Shown here: in pieces, positions 29,044 to 41,749 of the stretch
Layout of the letters: the number at the start of each line of letters is the position of its first letter
How positions within the stretch are numbered: position 1 is the stretch's first letter
Source: Stropharia rugosoannulata
Taxonomy: Eukaryota; Basidiomycota; Agaricomycetes; Agaricales; Strophariaceae
Direction of reading: 5' to 3'
Length of the DNA: 64,000 nucleotides
NCBI GenBank assembly: GCA_028532985.1
Contig: JANCIK010000009.1
Coordinates: 1 to 64,000, forward strand
The notes under the pieces: generated by a model
Told to the model about the DNA's origin: nothing
The model's database searches: none
The model's input: only the letters and a program-made list of their open reading frames with translations
Program-made: the position numbers and the translations under genes

Positions 29044-31103
29044 CTAGTACATTCTGTTTTTGAAGCACTCGGTCATGCTGCCGGCCCGCTGCCCACGCAA
29101 TGAAAAGTGTGACGGACCGCCTGTCGTTGTCACAATCTCCAGTATATCTTGTCTTATCCTTGTCTTATCCCTAGATATTTCTTATCCTTTTATCTACTCA
29201 TCCTATCTCATTTATTTACAGTATAAACATTCCTGTAGAGTATATAAAGGGGCTCTACCTACAATGTAGACCCCAGTCTTGAATACCACAGCATTAATCC
29301 GTCTGTTGGGTTTTGAGGCTCACTCGTGTGCCGGGACTCGTGTGAATCACGCCCCGTCACAAAAAGGAGGCTACACAGCCACGTAAGTTCGTCTCGTCGT
29401 CACTGCCTTGTCACTGCCTCCTACTTACAATTTGTCTACAATACCTCAGGGACCCCTCGACAACTTACAATTAACTTGCTTATGATTTTGGACCATAGAA
29501 CCTTACGATATTAATGGCTAGGTATCGTGGCGTAGGGAAAGCACGGAATTGGACCTGCTCAGTGCTCACGAGAAGGCTGTAAACAAGAACAGGTACGGCT
29601 ATGGTGATAGTGAAGAAGGGGATGAGAAGTGAGTGCTAGGTACGTGTCTATGTTACCGGTCTATGCGTCAGCACACGTTTACGGTCTTTGTAGAGCCTGC
29701 TGGCACTTTCTTAGCCGATTCACTGGTGTCTGTATGCTGCATGTCTTGCTACTCTCCGTTTGCATAGCGAAGAATGTGCCTGTCTTTCGCCCGCCTCGGC
29801 ATGTGTTTATGCTTGCTTTGTTCGACTTACCTGCTGCCCCCGATGCCTGCTCTCTGCTTGTCCAGGCCTGTGCTACTCGCGGGCTAGTCTGCATGTGGCC
29901 TCCCGTCGACGGCCCTCTTTGCACGGTCGCGCTGTCGCGTCCAACGTCCGGCCATCTCTGTGATGTATCCCGCCCACCCGCGTCCCCTCGACATCACAAA
30001 GTCAGCCCATTGTTGTATAGCTGCACCTCGGCTTCATGTCCTAGTAATCATACGAGCCTGCCTTGGTTCTATTTTCATTCCCACCCTTCTTGGTGACCAC
30101 ATACTCAAGTACTCGCGTACCAGCCGCCGCATGGGCTTTTCCCGCCTTTTCTTGGATGCACCTCCATGTACCTCGCCGTCCCCGCGATGGGCCCCAGCGT
30201 ACACTACGCATCCCGCTTCACCACGCCTTTTACGCACATAAACATCCCTCCGAGTACGCCCAGCCTTGCGTCACCCGTATATCCCTCCCCGCTTCTGCAT
30301 ACCGCATCTTGTGCCCGCCTCACATCTCCCTCAATGCACTGCTCTGCCCTCAAGCACCTCATGGACGTCGCTTCATATACAAAGTCCGGCTATCTCCACG
30401 ACGGAGCTCGCCCGCCCGCCCCCCTCCTCCACGACGCAGATGCAGCCCGTGCGCGCCTAACGTACACCAAGTATCACAGGCATGATGTTGACCGACACCT
30501 GATCTTGCATCGCCGTCACGCCAAGCCCGTCCGCCTGCCAAAATGGGTCGTTTATAGGACTTGGTGTAACAAGCGTTAAACCTCTTGTTCGGTACACTTC
30601 AGTCTTACCACTGGCTCGGCATGCTGTCAACGTTTGTGATCAGCAAACGCAGGACATAATTGAGTATTGTAGAGCTTTCTTCTACGACGCCCGCCTCTCT
30701 GACTCATGTTACGCAGATACATACGCAAGTCTTTCTAACTCACATAATAATTATCACAAATGCAATATATATCAGCCCAGCGCAACCGCAGGCTGCGTAA
30801 GTTATTGCCGCTGGATTAAACTTGGTCTTACATTGTGCTTCAATTTATAGGATGTGGATCACGTCTATGCGCGCATGAGATAAGAAAGTACAAAGTTTGT
30901 AACAGACAATATGCGCAGCACGCATTAACGCTCAACAGTTCTCCATGACGTACTGCCCTCGTTATCGAGCCTAAATTCTTGGGCACAACATTTTGTACTG
31001 GATCACTGGGAAAGTTACACCAACACAAGTGAGTGACTATCGGACCCTGTACTAATAGCAGTTAACTCTATACATAATGCAATAACATCCATCTAGTCCT
31101 CTC
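29044..31103. other. Second copy of the subtelomeric sequence
   Basis: Diverged copy, same orientation, of parts of 490-3400. Shared words include CCTCCTACTTACAA and the Cys/Pro-rich frames around 29640-30580. No convincing gene. A TATA-like TATATAAAGG lies near 29239. From 30600 to 31100 the sequence is AT-richer and I see nothing in it. Confidence 0.5.
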
Positions 31104-31716
31104 CTATCCCTGGCGCGCCTGGTGGGCAGAGGCATGCGCAGCGGCTGCCGAGTTTGTGGCGTGCTCATAAGCGCTATGGGCCGTAGCGAGGCTTCCATGT
31201 GCCGCCTGCATACTATGCTCGTGGTGTGGCGGAAGACCGTACGTGCGCGCATAAGCTGCGTTGTCGCGGTGGCTCTGCGCGAGGTCTTTCAGAGTGTCAG
31301 CCTGCGATTGGTGCGCCTCCGCGTGAGCTGCGTGCATCTCCATCTCATTGACGTGCTGGCCGCTCATGAGGTGCTGCGTAGGGTGCCGGGAGAACGCCGC
31401 CAGGTGTGCGTCGTGCGCGTTGGTGTGCGCGGCGGCGGCGGTGATGTGGGCTTGGCGTGCGGTGTCGAGGTGGGCCGCCGCGGTTTCGTGGGTAGTAGCG
31501 AACGCATTGACGTCGTTGCGCCGCACAAGTACTGGCTGTCGATTTTCGCGCTAGGGACAAAATAAGTTTTGGAATGGGGTGTGTATAGTATGTATGTATA
31601 ATCAATACCGTTGCGAGCAATGCAGCACCGTTGGTGTGGACAAAAGGTGATGGGCGGGCATAGACTGATGTGGAAAGAAGAGCAGCGGCGGCAAATAAAA
31701 CACTGAGGACACACAT
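31104..31716 (-). CDS. Small secreted Ala/His-rich protein, paralog A, 184 aa
   Basis: Exons 31716-31609 and 31550-31104 join in phase 0 across a 58-bp GT-AG intron. The N-terminus MCVLSVLFAAAALLSTSVYA is a clear signal peptide. The mature part starts RPSPF, then RENRQPVLVRRND, then a long Ala- and His-rich helical region with repeats of the form HETAAAHLDTARQAH, AEAHQSQADTLKDLA and HGSLATAHSAYEHA. The pattern resembles an amphipathic helical bundle; His at regular spacing could bind metal. Two paralogs follow at 33691 and 35099 with the same gene structure. No known family. Extracellular location is well supported; function is unknown. Confidence 0.85.
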
Positions 31717-31731
31717 TGTTCTTATGTGGAT

Positions 31732-31791
31732 TTTCGACCAGCGAAAAGGTTGAACAGGTTAAGTAAAATTGGATGGGTGAGCGCAGCTGCC
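31732..31791 (-). promoter_or_regulatory. Shared upstream block of paralog A
   Basis: On the minus strand GGCAGCTGCGCTCACCCA (31791-31774) and TTTTCGCTGGTCGAAA (31747-31732) precede the ATG at 31716, and a TATAAAA lies upstream near 31816-31822. The same three parts, in the same order, precede paralogs B and C. Confidence 0.75.
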
Positions 31792-33588
31792 TCTCTCTCC
31801 TCATTATGGACTGGCTTTTATACACATTCTTGTGCATGCAAATACACGAGCGCGTGTGTATCATAAGCCCCTGAGACCGTCAACCCCGAGTGTTTAAGTA
31901 ATTCATGTAGGTGCGCCACTCAATATATTGGTATCCTTCCTCCCCACCAGCCTAATATCGATTACACAACTACGTGTGTGAGATGGAGGTAGAACTCGGC
32001 TACACTTAAAGTCTGTCTCAACATGAGCGGCATCTAATAAATCTCTTATACATTAAACGCCAACATTTCAGAGCGGACCGTGGAATCGACATGGACGCAT
32101 AAAATTCAAGGGGACACCTAAAATTTACTCTTAATTGGCGCGTATACGAAAGTGAAGAAGACGGAGACGTGAACCGACTTGTGAGACTGAGCTTATGACA
32201 CCTGTGGTGCGGGAAATGGAGAAAGGACGGTGGCATAAACACCAGAAGCAACTGCTTCGTGCTACAGCCGCTGGGAAACCAAGAAGCAGCCGAAGGTACA
32301 GTAAGCCAATGCTCGGAGTAGTGTCTGATTGTGCTAGTCTGCGGGTTGGGAAAGGAAGTTGAGGCTTGAGTCTTGAAGCTGAGATCATTGGGATGAAGCA
32401 TAGTGGAAAAAGACACGCACGATCACCTCGTCCTCGCTGTCGAGCTAGGTGGCACAGTGCTCGATACGACTCCGAAATACCATGTACGTCGCGAATTAAT
32501 TCCCTTCTTCCCCCATGTCTTCCCTTGGTCTTCCCCGTCCCAAGCGCGCTTTAACATTCTTACATTTCTCTTCCTTCTACGAAACCCTGTGAGAAATAGG
32601 GGCACTCTTTCAGTAGACTTCTAGAGGCATCGACGAAACCATGACAAAACGAGGCGCAAGTTGAAACTGTACCTTACTTTCCGTTAGGCCGCCCGCCACC
32701 CGCGCCGGGACGCCATCGCCCTGGTGTTCCAAAAATAAGTGGCAATCTGCTCGAAGGCGTTTACACTATACTTATGATATCGGGGCTATAGACGAGGCCC
32801 TACGAAATGAGTAGTCCCGGCATGTGATTGTGTCTCTACATGATATTGTACTTATGCAGCGCTGCCCATGGGTGTCCCTGTAGGCGCGCGCTATTGATTC
32901 TTCGGAAGTAAGGAACCGTGTGGGCATATCATGTTTTGAGGCGACACGGCTCATGATCCAGCAAATGTACATACAAAGGTGAGTCAGCGGCTGGGTTCCG
33001 GTAAGCGGGGGGCTCTTGAACATCTGCATTTGAATGGAAACGGAAGGCTTGGCGAGGCACCGAGTACTAGGTCCAGATGCGCAGGTGCCAGCCAGCGACG
33101 CATATTTCAACGGAAAATGGGGAGAAAGACTATATAATCTACAGAGACTATGCATTAACCTATTCAGAGGGTACATATTACACGTACCAGATAAAAGCCA
33201 TTTCACGCGGCCATAGTAACCATTCTTTTCCAAGTCTCCTCCACCTTCTTCACTTTTGTAGACGCGTCCATTCAGATTATACAGTCATTGTTTCCTTCAC
33301 TTTTTCTGCCCCCATGTTGTTATATATTTCGCCGTGAGCTACAATATGTTCGTTGGTAGTTAATTCATGGACTCATTTCATTGCAGCCAAGCTCAACACA
33401 TGATCGTAAACGTCTCTGAGGAATCCGTATTAGCCTAGTGGAGCGGAACGGCATAAATAGAACGAGTAGTTGGGGCTACATATATTGCAATCAATTAAGT
33501 TCAAAGCTCGGGGATGACGGTCTGAGGGGGTTGATGCCAAATAAGCGCTCGTGTATGGCGGTCCGTCTCGTCTACATATACAAAAATG
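31792..33588. other. Intergenic region, no supported gene
   Basis: Short frames only. One stretch at 32403-32480 (EKDTHDHLVLAVELGGTVLD) looks coding-like but I cannot extend it into a gene. Nothing else stands out. Confidence 0.4.
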
Positions 33589-33676
33589 TATATAAAAACT
33601 AGATTGTATTGAGAAAAGAAAGGCAGCTGCGCTCACCCACGCAGTCCCACTTCTCAACCTTTTCGCTGGTCGAAAA
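33589..33676 (+). promoter_or_regulatory. Promoter/5' UTR block of paralog B
   Basis: TATATAAAA at 33589-33597, GGCAGCTGCGCTCACCCA at 33622-33639 and TTTTCGCTGGTCGAAA at 33660-33675, then ATG at 33691. The distance from the TATA box suggests the transcript starts at or near the second element, so the last two may act in the 5' UTR. Confidence 0.75.
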
Positions 33677-33690
33677 TTCACATAAGAACA

Positions 33691-34299
33691 ATGCGTGTCC
33701 TCAGTGTTTTCTTTGCTATTTCCGCTCTACTTTTTACGTCTGTCTGCGCCCGTCCAGCCTTTTCTGGCCGTAACGACGGCTCCGTGCTAGTTGTATGATC
33801 TACGCATTCTGTCAATGTTGCTGTTCAACTTACAACAGTCCCACAGCGTCGGGCCGATAGCCGAGACCCTGTGCTTGCCAGACGCACAGATGCACACACC
33901 TTCGCGACTGCGCACGAAACAGCAGCTGAGCACCTCGACGTCGCACACCACGCGCATCTCGATGCTGCCGCGGCGCACAATGAAGCCGCAAACGCGCACC
34001 TACATGCTGCCTCCAGGTATCCAATAGAGCATCCAGCGGCGGCCTATCACTTCAGCCAAACAGCTGCGCATAATGTGGAAGCGGGGTCGCATCACGAGCA
34101 GGCGCAGACCATCAAATACCTTGCTAACGACCACCGTGACACGGCGGCCAATGCGCATGCCTATGGCCTCCCCGCACACCACGAACAGCTGCTTCAAAAC
34201 GCAAAATCGAGCAGCAAGCTTGCACACGAAAACTATCAGCACGCCACGGACTCAGGAGCAATTGCGAGGGCCCACGCACAGCGGACGCGTCAGGGTTAG
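33691..34299 (+). CDS. Small secreted Ala/His-rich protein, paralog B, 183 aa
   Basis: Exons 33691-33789 and 33847-34299 join in phase 0 across a 57-bp GT-AG intron. Signal peptide MRVLSVFFAISALLFTSVCA, then RPAFSGRND. After the intron RRADSRDPVLARRTD leads into the Ala/His-rich repeats (HETAAEHLDVAHHAH, HEQAQTIKYLANDH, HGLPAHHEQ-like AYGLPAHHEQ). Aligns over its whole length with paralogs A and C, including the Y/HGLP motif in the middle. On the opposite strand to its two neighbours. Confidence 0.85.
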
Positions 34300-35098
34300 T
34301 TTGCGGGTATTAACTGAGATTAGTTGCATAAAGGGCGTGAAATAAAATTACATTGTCATGTTGAAATGTTTAACTGTTGAGCAATTGCGCTGCGAAATCA
34401 GTGTACGTCTCTGTTGCTTTCTCACTGCATAAGCCATGGATTAGTGACTTACTCGGCAGTCGTCCTTTTTATGCGAGGACGAAATGGGATCAAACACTCA
34501 TGCACATGGGTCAATGGACGCGAATCAGTCACAGCTTTGATAGGTTTGACCTGATGTGCTCAAAGTATAATATATTTGTAATATCTTACTTACAGAACAC
34601 AGAGAAATTGCCTTGACGCTACAGTGAAATTAGGATTATACCGATAAGTTACTCTCATATGTAGAAAATTATGACAAACACGCGTGACAACAAAACTCGC
34701 CCTCACATGCAGGCAACCATTTTATTAGCACTATCGAATTACACAAGGGGAAAAATGGACGATGCAGAAGTGGGGTGCGCAGAGGCGAGAGTAGTCCGTC
34801 CATAAAGGCGATGTCGGACTGATGAACAAAGAATGAATGTCACAAGGACACGACATGGGTGCATGTAGCAATGCCAGGTAAACCAGTTGGGGGAGGAGGA
34901 ACGGGTACAGAAGTGTACCCAGTTGGGGTACATAATAAAACAGCTGATTGACAAACGCCTTAGGCTGTGGCCGCATCGGCTATTGAATTCAAACTTCAAC
35001 TACTAAGATAACAGTTCAACAAAGTTCGGATTTCAGTATAATTAATTGAAATACATGTCACAGCAATAAATCAGCAAAGATCACACTTTGCGAGCGCC
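34300..35098. other. Intergenic region between paralogs B and C
   Basis: AT-rich 3' flanks of two convergent genes. Minus-strand frames at 34731-34999 have no features that support a gene. Confidence 0.45.
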
Positions 35099-35741
35099 TC
35101 ACCGCGACGCCTGGTGCGCCAGCTGTGCCGAGGCATGCGCACTTGCACCCGAGGTTATAGCGTGCTGATGGGACTGCTGTGCCAGCGTGCTGCTCGCAAG
35201 TGCAACCTGGTGTTGAGCCGCGTGGTCTGCAGGCAGCCCATGCGTCCGTGCATGCTCCGCCGACCCTTTGTGGCTGTCCGCAAGATCCTTGAGGGTTTTC
35301 GCCTGGGCATCATGGGACTCTGCCTCCCGTAAATGCTGAGACATCGAATCTTTGTGGTGACCTGCTGCCACCAGACTGTGCGGGTTTTGCTCCGAGTTCT
35401 CCATGTACTTCTCAGCGTGCTTCGCGTATGCACCGATGTGTGCCTTGGCTGCGTCCCTATGGGCTGTAGCCGCGGTGACGTGAGCCTGGTGGGCAGTTTC
35501 GAGGTGCCCCGCGGCGGTCTCGTGTGCAGCCGTGTATGCGGGTAAATCGTTGCGTCTGACTAGCATAGAGCCTCGGCTGCCGGCTGAACGCTGTGGAACA
35601 AGTGAGTTAGGCTGGATTACATATGGGATGCCTAGATCGTACCGCAAATATCGCGCTGCCGCCACTTTGGATAGATGGTCGGGCGCAGACCGATGCGGAA
35701 AGCACAGCTGCGGCGGTAAGAAATATACTAAGAACACACAT
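35099..35741 (-). CDS. Small secreted Ala/His-rich protein, paralog C, 196 aa
   Basis: Exons 35741-35643 and 35590-35099 join in phase 0 across a 52-bp GT-AG intron. Signal peptide MCVLSIFLTAAAVLSASVCA, then RPSIQSGGS. After the intron RSAGSRGSMLVRRND leads into the same Ala/His-rich repeat region, a little longer than in A and B (extra AKHAEKYMENSEQNPHS). It shares exon 1 length (33 codons) with B. Expected to be secreted. Confidence 0.85.
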
Positions 35742-35753
35742 TGTTGTAGATTG

Positions 35754-35813
35754 TTTCGACCAGCGAAAAGACTGAGGAGGGTATGTAAAGTTGGGTGGGT
35801 GAGCGCAGCTGCC
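35754..35813 (-). promoter_or_regulatory. Shared upstream block of paralog C
   Basis: GGCAGCTGCGCTCACCCA (35813-35796) and TTTTCGCTGGTCGAAA (35769-35754) on the minus strand, TATAAAA near 35840-35847, ATG at 35741. Same arrangement as A and B. Confidence 0.75.
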
Positions 35814-37200
35814 TTTCCACCATTGAGATGGACTTGGTTTTATACATTTTTTCTTCATGTGTGGGTACACAGCAGTAATTTATGCAGCATCATGCAAATC
35901 AGACCATCAAACACGAATGCAAGATGTTTATCTGATTAATAAGATCATCGTATCCATAGTTTTCGTCTTGCTCCCACCCTGTCAGTTCTGATTTTCGCAG
36001 TTTTTATAAACTATTAGTCGTACATGTGTTAATGATAATGTTATGTCAGCTATTTGGAGACGCAAAGTGGATGCTGGCAGCGTCTGGAGACTCTAGAGAT
36101 ATGCAGTTTGGTGTCAACCCAGCTTAAATCACGCGTCGACCAACGGGAAGCGTACTGAAGAACCAGGAAGAAGTACTCCAACTCGTACGGCTACGGACCC
36201 TAGAGCAATCTCCATCATACCCATCCTGCGCATCCCCGCTCAGTAATCGGGCCTTATAATTTCCTTCCGCGCCCCTTGGTGCTCCAATAGCCTCCATCTT
36301 TTCCCATTCGTACCGACATGTAACGGCCGACACCCCCGACACCGTTCCACTCAATACACTCCATCAGACTCCAACTCATCCAAGAATTCGCGCCTTCTCC
36401 TGTAGATCTGTATCAATAGCCTGTAAATAGAGGGGTATTGCTGCATGGCCGTTGGCCACAGGCCCACAACCTCCTGTGACCTGTCGCGTCTATTCATCTC
36501 GCAAGTCGCATAAATCGTGACATATTCCAGAATATTCCCTCATAATCCCGTCGATTTCTAGAAAATGTCCCACTGGGGGACTGCGAGTGATGAGTATATG
36601 GAGCTATGCAGTAACTTACAATGTGGATGGACACATAAATGTTCTGTCAAGACACAGTCAGGTCACCTGAGATTGTGGGGGAAACTATGATTTGTCGTTT
36701 TCAGGGACTAAAATTCATAAATCATGTTTTCTTTCACAGTCTCAGCAGGTCGCCTGAAGACCCTAGGTGCAAGTTATGTTTGAAGTATGTAATGTACAGT
36801 ACAATGTTCTATTTTAAGCTGCCACCGCATAGCCGCGTCTCCGATTCGTCGCTCGACGCTCCCTCCATGCATGTCTCGCTACAGAGCAATGCCAAGCGCA
36901 TCCATTGATATTGTTGCTACACAGTACTGGTGTACCATCACTAGTAAAAGAAGACACGAAGAGAGGGGTTGCGGCGTAATGAAAGCCGGTACAGCTAAGA
37001 GAAGACGCGATTGCGAGGTGCGTACTGAACAGGAGGAGGGAGAAATGGAATGTCGTCCATAGAGTACTTGCACCTGGGATGTAGCGGAACCAACCCCAAA
37101 CCTGATACGCTTTTATCGAGGACTGGCTTGCTCGGAGCTCCCCATTACGTTGTTACCTCAATACATGACAAACATGGACATGAGTTAATTGAAGTATCAA
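35814..37200. other. Intergenic region, nothing recognised
   Basis: Apart from the promoter of paralog C at its left edge, no gene, repeat pair or RNA gene is evident to me. Confidence 0.4.
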
Positions 37201-37204
37201 TGGT

Positions 37205-38470
37205 ATGCTACTTATGACATGCGGTGATCTTACAGATCACCTGGAGGCTGACTACAGATTGGCCTTTGCTCTGTACCCTCCTGAACATACGTACAAGTTT
37301 GTCAGTTTAGACATTTGTATTAGGCAGCGAGGTGAGAGTTGGATTATTTCAGATGCATTAGCAGGGAGACAGCGGACATACATTCAAAAGGTTGGGAAAA
37401 AGAGGAAGTTGGCCATCAGATCCAGTTCCAGGAGAGTTTCCAGTGTAAAGCAAAACAAGGCCGAAGCTTAATTGTCAAAGGGAGTGGCGTGCAATTAATT
37501 TTCTCTTTGTTGTGCAGGAGAAAGCTTTTGAAGCGGCCATGGGCACATGCCATAGCCACTCAAGAAACTGCTAATAGATATATAATACAAAATGCGCTCA
37601 GGAAAGCCACGCCCCTCCCCAATTTCAATTCGACCATCCTGAGATATCACATAAACGCAATGGCCATGCCATATTGGACTGTGACTTTACTCTACATCTG
37701 CAGTACCTGCAACTGCTATATGCAATGGCCTCGAAAACTGTGTCACTGTCGCATTCAGTACGACAATGCCCTGTGTAGTAGTACACATATAGAGTGGGTC
37801 TACTTGGTGCATGAATTAGGTTTGCTTTTATGGGATGTTAGATAATGTAGAGTAGTATTCACCAGAGTCAAGTCAACTTGAGGCTAACCATTCCACAGTG
37901 TATGGTTATGACAATCTGGTGAAGGCCCTAGCAAAGGGCGCTTATGGAAGAACAACGGTACCACCGACTACACAATCAGTCCAGGATAGCTATGTACGAC
38001 AGAATATGCAAGTAAACAGCGAGTTAATTGCGGTAGTTCCGGTAATTTGTTCACTCATTAGACTCTGTAAATCCCTTCAATGGACGATCTCGTCTACGAA
38101 GACGAGAACCAATGCAGAATGAGATCTGCACTGCCCGCTAATGTGGTTCCTAGCAACCAATTCAGCGGTCATGCTTTTGGAGGGGCGAAAGTCCCGCTGA
38201 AGCGCAAAGAACAGGGGTAATATGTTCTACGCTCCCGTCGTTGAAGACTAGAAGGCTAACATGGAGTAGTTACATCTGGCTCAGACAACGCACTTGGCTT
38301 GAGCATACAGGAGCTGGGGCCCACGTTCCTGATGTGTCAGGTACCTGAGCCTGATTTTCATCGCTTTGCGCTTGGCGGGCACCTCACGAAGCGCGTCTAG
38401 TCGGAAAGAAACAAGTATCCAGATATAATTACAAGGTTTGAATGAAACCTGTGCTCACCGTGATATGAAA
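37205..38470 (+). pseudogene. Damaged copy of the gene at 62.1-64 kb
   Basis: Several blocks align with 62100-63980: the words around CATGCCATAGCCACTCAA and TGCAACTGCTATATGCAATG, the exon with KGAYGRTTVPPTTQS (37936-37980, against EGAYGGTTVPPTTQS), the exon DDLVYEDE to KVPLKRKEQ (38083-38214, against DDLVYDDE to KVPLKRKAQ), and a tail FALGGHLTKRV (against FAPGGHLRNLD). The long Gln/Pro-rich exon and the middle exon of the other copy are missing here, and the exon after 38260 stops at once. I take it as a truncated paralog. Confidence 0.5.
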
Positions 38471-38479
38471 AAGTGCTGA

Positions 38480-40355
38480 GATGAAGGCGAGGTAAGGATC
38501 TTCCTCAATTGATGGACCGCGTGTTTATAAGACTTCGGAGTTTCAACTAGCACTGCTCCCGTGTAACATATCTTCGGCCGAAGGTCAACAAACACTGTGT
38601 CGCATTGGGAGTCGCAGACAAGTGATTTATCTAGTAATATATTGTCTGATCTTCTATAGGCGGTGAAAGTTTACCTCCTCTTCAGAGTGCCGTGATCTAT
38701 TTTCGGAGGGACGGACGATCCCGCCCGGCGAAGAGACGGCCAACAAAAGACTGAGCAGCACAGCCACGTCTGTCGTGTTTTCATTAAGTACCTCCTCTAC
38801 ATAGGAACCAATGAACGAACTGACGCTTATCGTGTTTGCAATTTGAACAACGATCAGTGACTAACACGTCCGCGTCGATACCTAGGGATCAAAAGCAACG
38901 GAATGAGCGGAAGCCGAGGCTCCCGACGTGTCTCGCGAGGACAATAAATAGCGAACAGCAACCAAAAACGAGCGCGACTGCGGTTGGGAAGAGGGAAGAA
39001 AAATCGACGGGAACGTGTCACTTCGAAGCGTATGGAGTTCCCGCACAGTTGATCAAGCTTACTGGTCCTTTGGCGCTGGCGAAGGGGTTTATGGATTTGG
39101 TACGTGTTTTTGTGTCCTATGCTTCAGGCTGGGCTTACCCTTCTCTTTCCCCATATCTCAGGTGCAGGTTCCACTATGTGCTGCTGCGGCAGCCTGCGAG
39201 AGGGAGAGATTATCCGGATTCGTGTGTCTCACCCCCATCCTGCACCTGCACATGTCCCGTTCCAGTTCCCTAGCTCGACCTTGAATTAGTAGGCTCCTTG
39301 CAGCGGGTCGATCCCCTACCTTTTCGGCGCACACAGAATGACCACATTCTCCGATCATACCCCTCTCCACCCTCCCCACAACCAGCCCTTGACCATACCA
39401 ACCTCCAATGCTGTCTCCGGCTTGTACCCTTTCCCCGGTACTTCCCCTGCAAATACCTCCAAACTACCATTATTCCTACTCCATCTCTTGATTCCACCCT
39501 GCTTGCCCATCCGAGGCTCGTGTTCCTTGCCGTCCCTTCTCCGCGTCTCCCTTTCCGCTCCCCATTTGAAGGACTCTACATGTGGAATTCGTCGGGGGAC
39601 GCGTGTTTCTGCATCCCCGAACACGTACATTGCCGGCCGGGGCTCCCGTTCTCTACTCTGTTTGTTGATACTGTCAATACTCCTTCTCACTGCATATCCC
39701 AGCCGCTCTTTTCCGTTAGTCATTTGAAGGACTCCGAGCATATATTGTTCACCGCGGCTTGCACTCTCTACTCTACTCTGTTTGCTGATACTGTCAACGC
39801 TCCCTAGGCTCGCTGCATCTCCCACCCGCTCTACTTTTTCTCCCCCTCGGAGTCGCTTCCCGCAGTGTACAGCTCTACAACGCGCGTCATGTACATCCAA
39901 AAATACTGTGATTATTTGTACCACAAATATTCTCGCCTTCGTGGGATTGATGGAACGACCTTAACTAACCTGGCTGGTAGCTGGCCTTCCCGTTTTTCCT
40001 GTTGACGAAGATATGTAGTCCATGAGGCTGGACGTTGCATTGTTGTCGGCAAGACGTAGATCCCATGGAACGCTCAGACCGTACTCAAATTCGAATCACA
40101 GCCAATGTACAATTGTAACATAGATGAATGGTATGTTTACAGATTCCATTTCCAAAGGCCTCCCACTCATCTATAGTGAAACATCTCCTATGTTGACCTA
40201 TTTCGGTTCACGTCAATTCATCCCATATCGCATGCTCGGCCGGTTGCAGTCTCTTTGGGACGAGTAGTAGGTACGTACATGCAGGTGTGACTACGGCGGG
40301 CCCATACAAGATGCCGAAGTAGATGCGGACGAGCCACATCACCTAATGCGACCAC
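38480..40355. other. Intergenic region with an imperfect tandem repeat
   Basis: No supported gene; GC-rich frames at 38836-39924 lack domains. At 39570-39835 a roughly 150-bp unit is repeated in tandem, diverged: both copies start CATTTGAAGGACTC and carry CTCTACTCTGTTTG then GATACTGTCAA. Confidence 0.45.
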
Positions 40356-41749
40356 TTATGTGCACATATCTAGCTAATTAGCACAAAACATGTGTGCAAG
40401 AAGTGTTCTTACCAGCACATGCTAACGTGCACAAGCCCTTCTATCGGAGTGAACCACGTCCTGGTGCCACAATGCTTCTCGGAACAACCGGCTTGCTTCT
40501 AGTTGCTGTTATACCCCACGGCAGCTCACGGCATGGGACTCTGGGATACGGCAGTCACAGCATTTCGGTGACCACCTAAATTCTTATTGCAGGCCGTCAC
40601 CTGGATTTGTGACCGCGCCTGGGGCATGCAACGAAGCAACAAATTCAAAGTGCGGTGGCACACGCGCGCGCACAGGTATGCGGCGCATACCACTGCAAAT
40701 CACTTTGTGTGCAACGGCAACCACTCCATTGTAATTAGAACTTTCACATGAACAATTTTCCATTAGAACTCTGGTTGGGTAAATGTATCCACCTTCACTC
40801 TGTTGAATTGTAAAATCTGGCTGCCTAGGACATCTCTACCTATTTAAATACCAGCTATATATGTATTTAATGTATACAACAATCAGCAATCATCGATGAT
40901 CGTGGCCTATTAGATGAGAGTGTGGGGCAAGTGTCGGGATATTTAGTCTATATTCTCACGCCTCGGACCGAGCTGACACCACGGAGTCGTCCTTCCACCT
41001 GCTCTAGCGCGCGGACCCTTCATCTGCACAAGGGAGAGCACTGGCGACTAAGCATTTAAAATATTCCGAGAATCCCAACTGGCTCCCAACTTTAGGAACA
41101 CTTGTTGCAGTAAGTCATGACACCTCACTTCGGGTTCAAGCTGTCTGATCTTATGAAGTACTGGAGTGTGCGACGTCAGTTTATGATGACTTACAGTGAA
41201 TATGAATTCAATGTACAATCTGTTTGTGTCAGTTCTGTCTTCCAGAGAAGTCTCATAATGGTATGATAGCAATATGCCAAGAAGTGTACGAAGTGAATGG
41301 GTGTGTACATATTTGAGCAGGATAGTCTATAGATGTCATATTATATGTACATGGGAGATAATGAAATACAATAAACGTGTAGCTTGCATATGAGTCGAAA
41401 ACAAGTCGCCATTTTTTAGGCCAGCTACTATATACTACTCAGTATGAGGTTGCAGACTCGCACTGTTGCACACAAGTCGCACACGGGGTCGCATACAGGT
41501 CGCACACGGGTCGCACACATTTATATTTATACGAGTGTTTGTACTGAATATACCTGATCATAGCCAATAAGCAGCAATCTGTGCCGGACCGCAGCTGTAG
41601 CCGGCATACAGCCGTACTGTGCCGTGTGACGCCGAACAGGCGCTATCCATGATCACTGGTACGCGCACACTGTGCACATTACCACGTGCTTATGAGCACA
41701 TACCGTGCACAGGCTAACTGTGCTAGTTAGCACTACTGTGTGCACATAA
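40356..41749. mobile_element. Possible non-autonomous DNA element with GTGCAC words
   Basis: TTATGTGCACA at the left end is repeated inverted at the right end (TGTGCACATAA), and both ends continue with an inverted block related to TAGCTAATTAGCAC. The outer 350 bp on each side are rich in GTGCAC, GCACA and TGTGC words. Near 41455-41520 a short array of GTCGCACACGGG units occurs. I see no target duplication, so the boundaries are weak. Confidence 0.35.

Noticed and set aside
39338..39924. Gene in GC-rich frames of both strands
   Set aside because: The frames follow an imperfect 150-bp tandem repeat and show no domain or sensible splice pattern.
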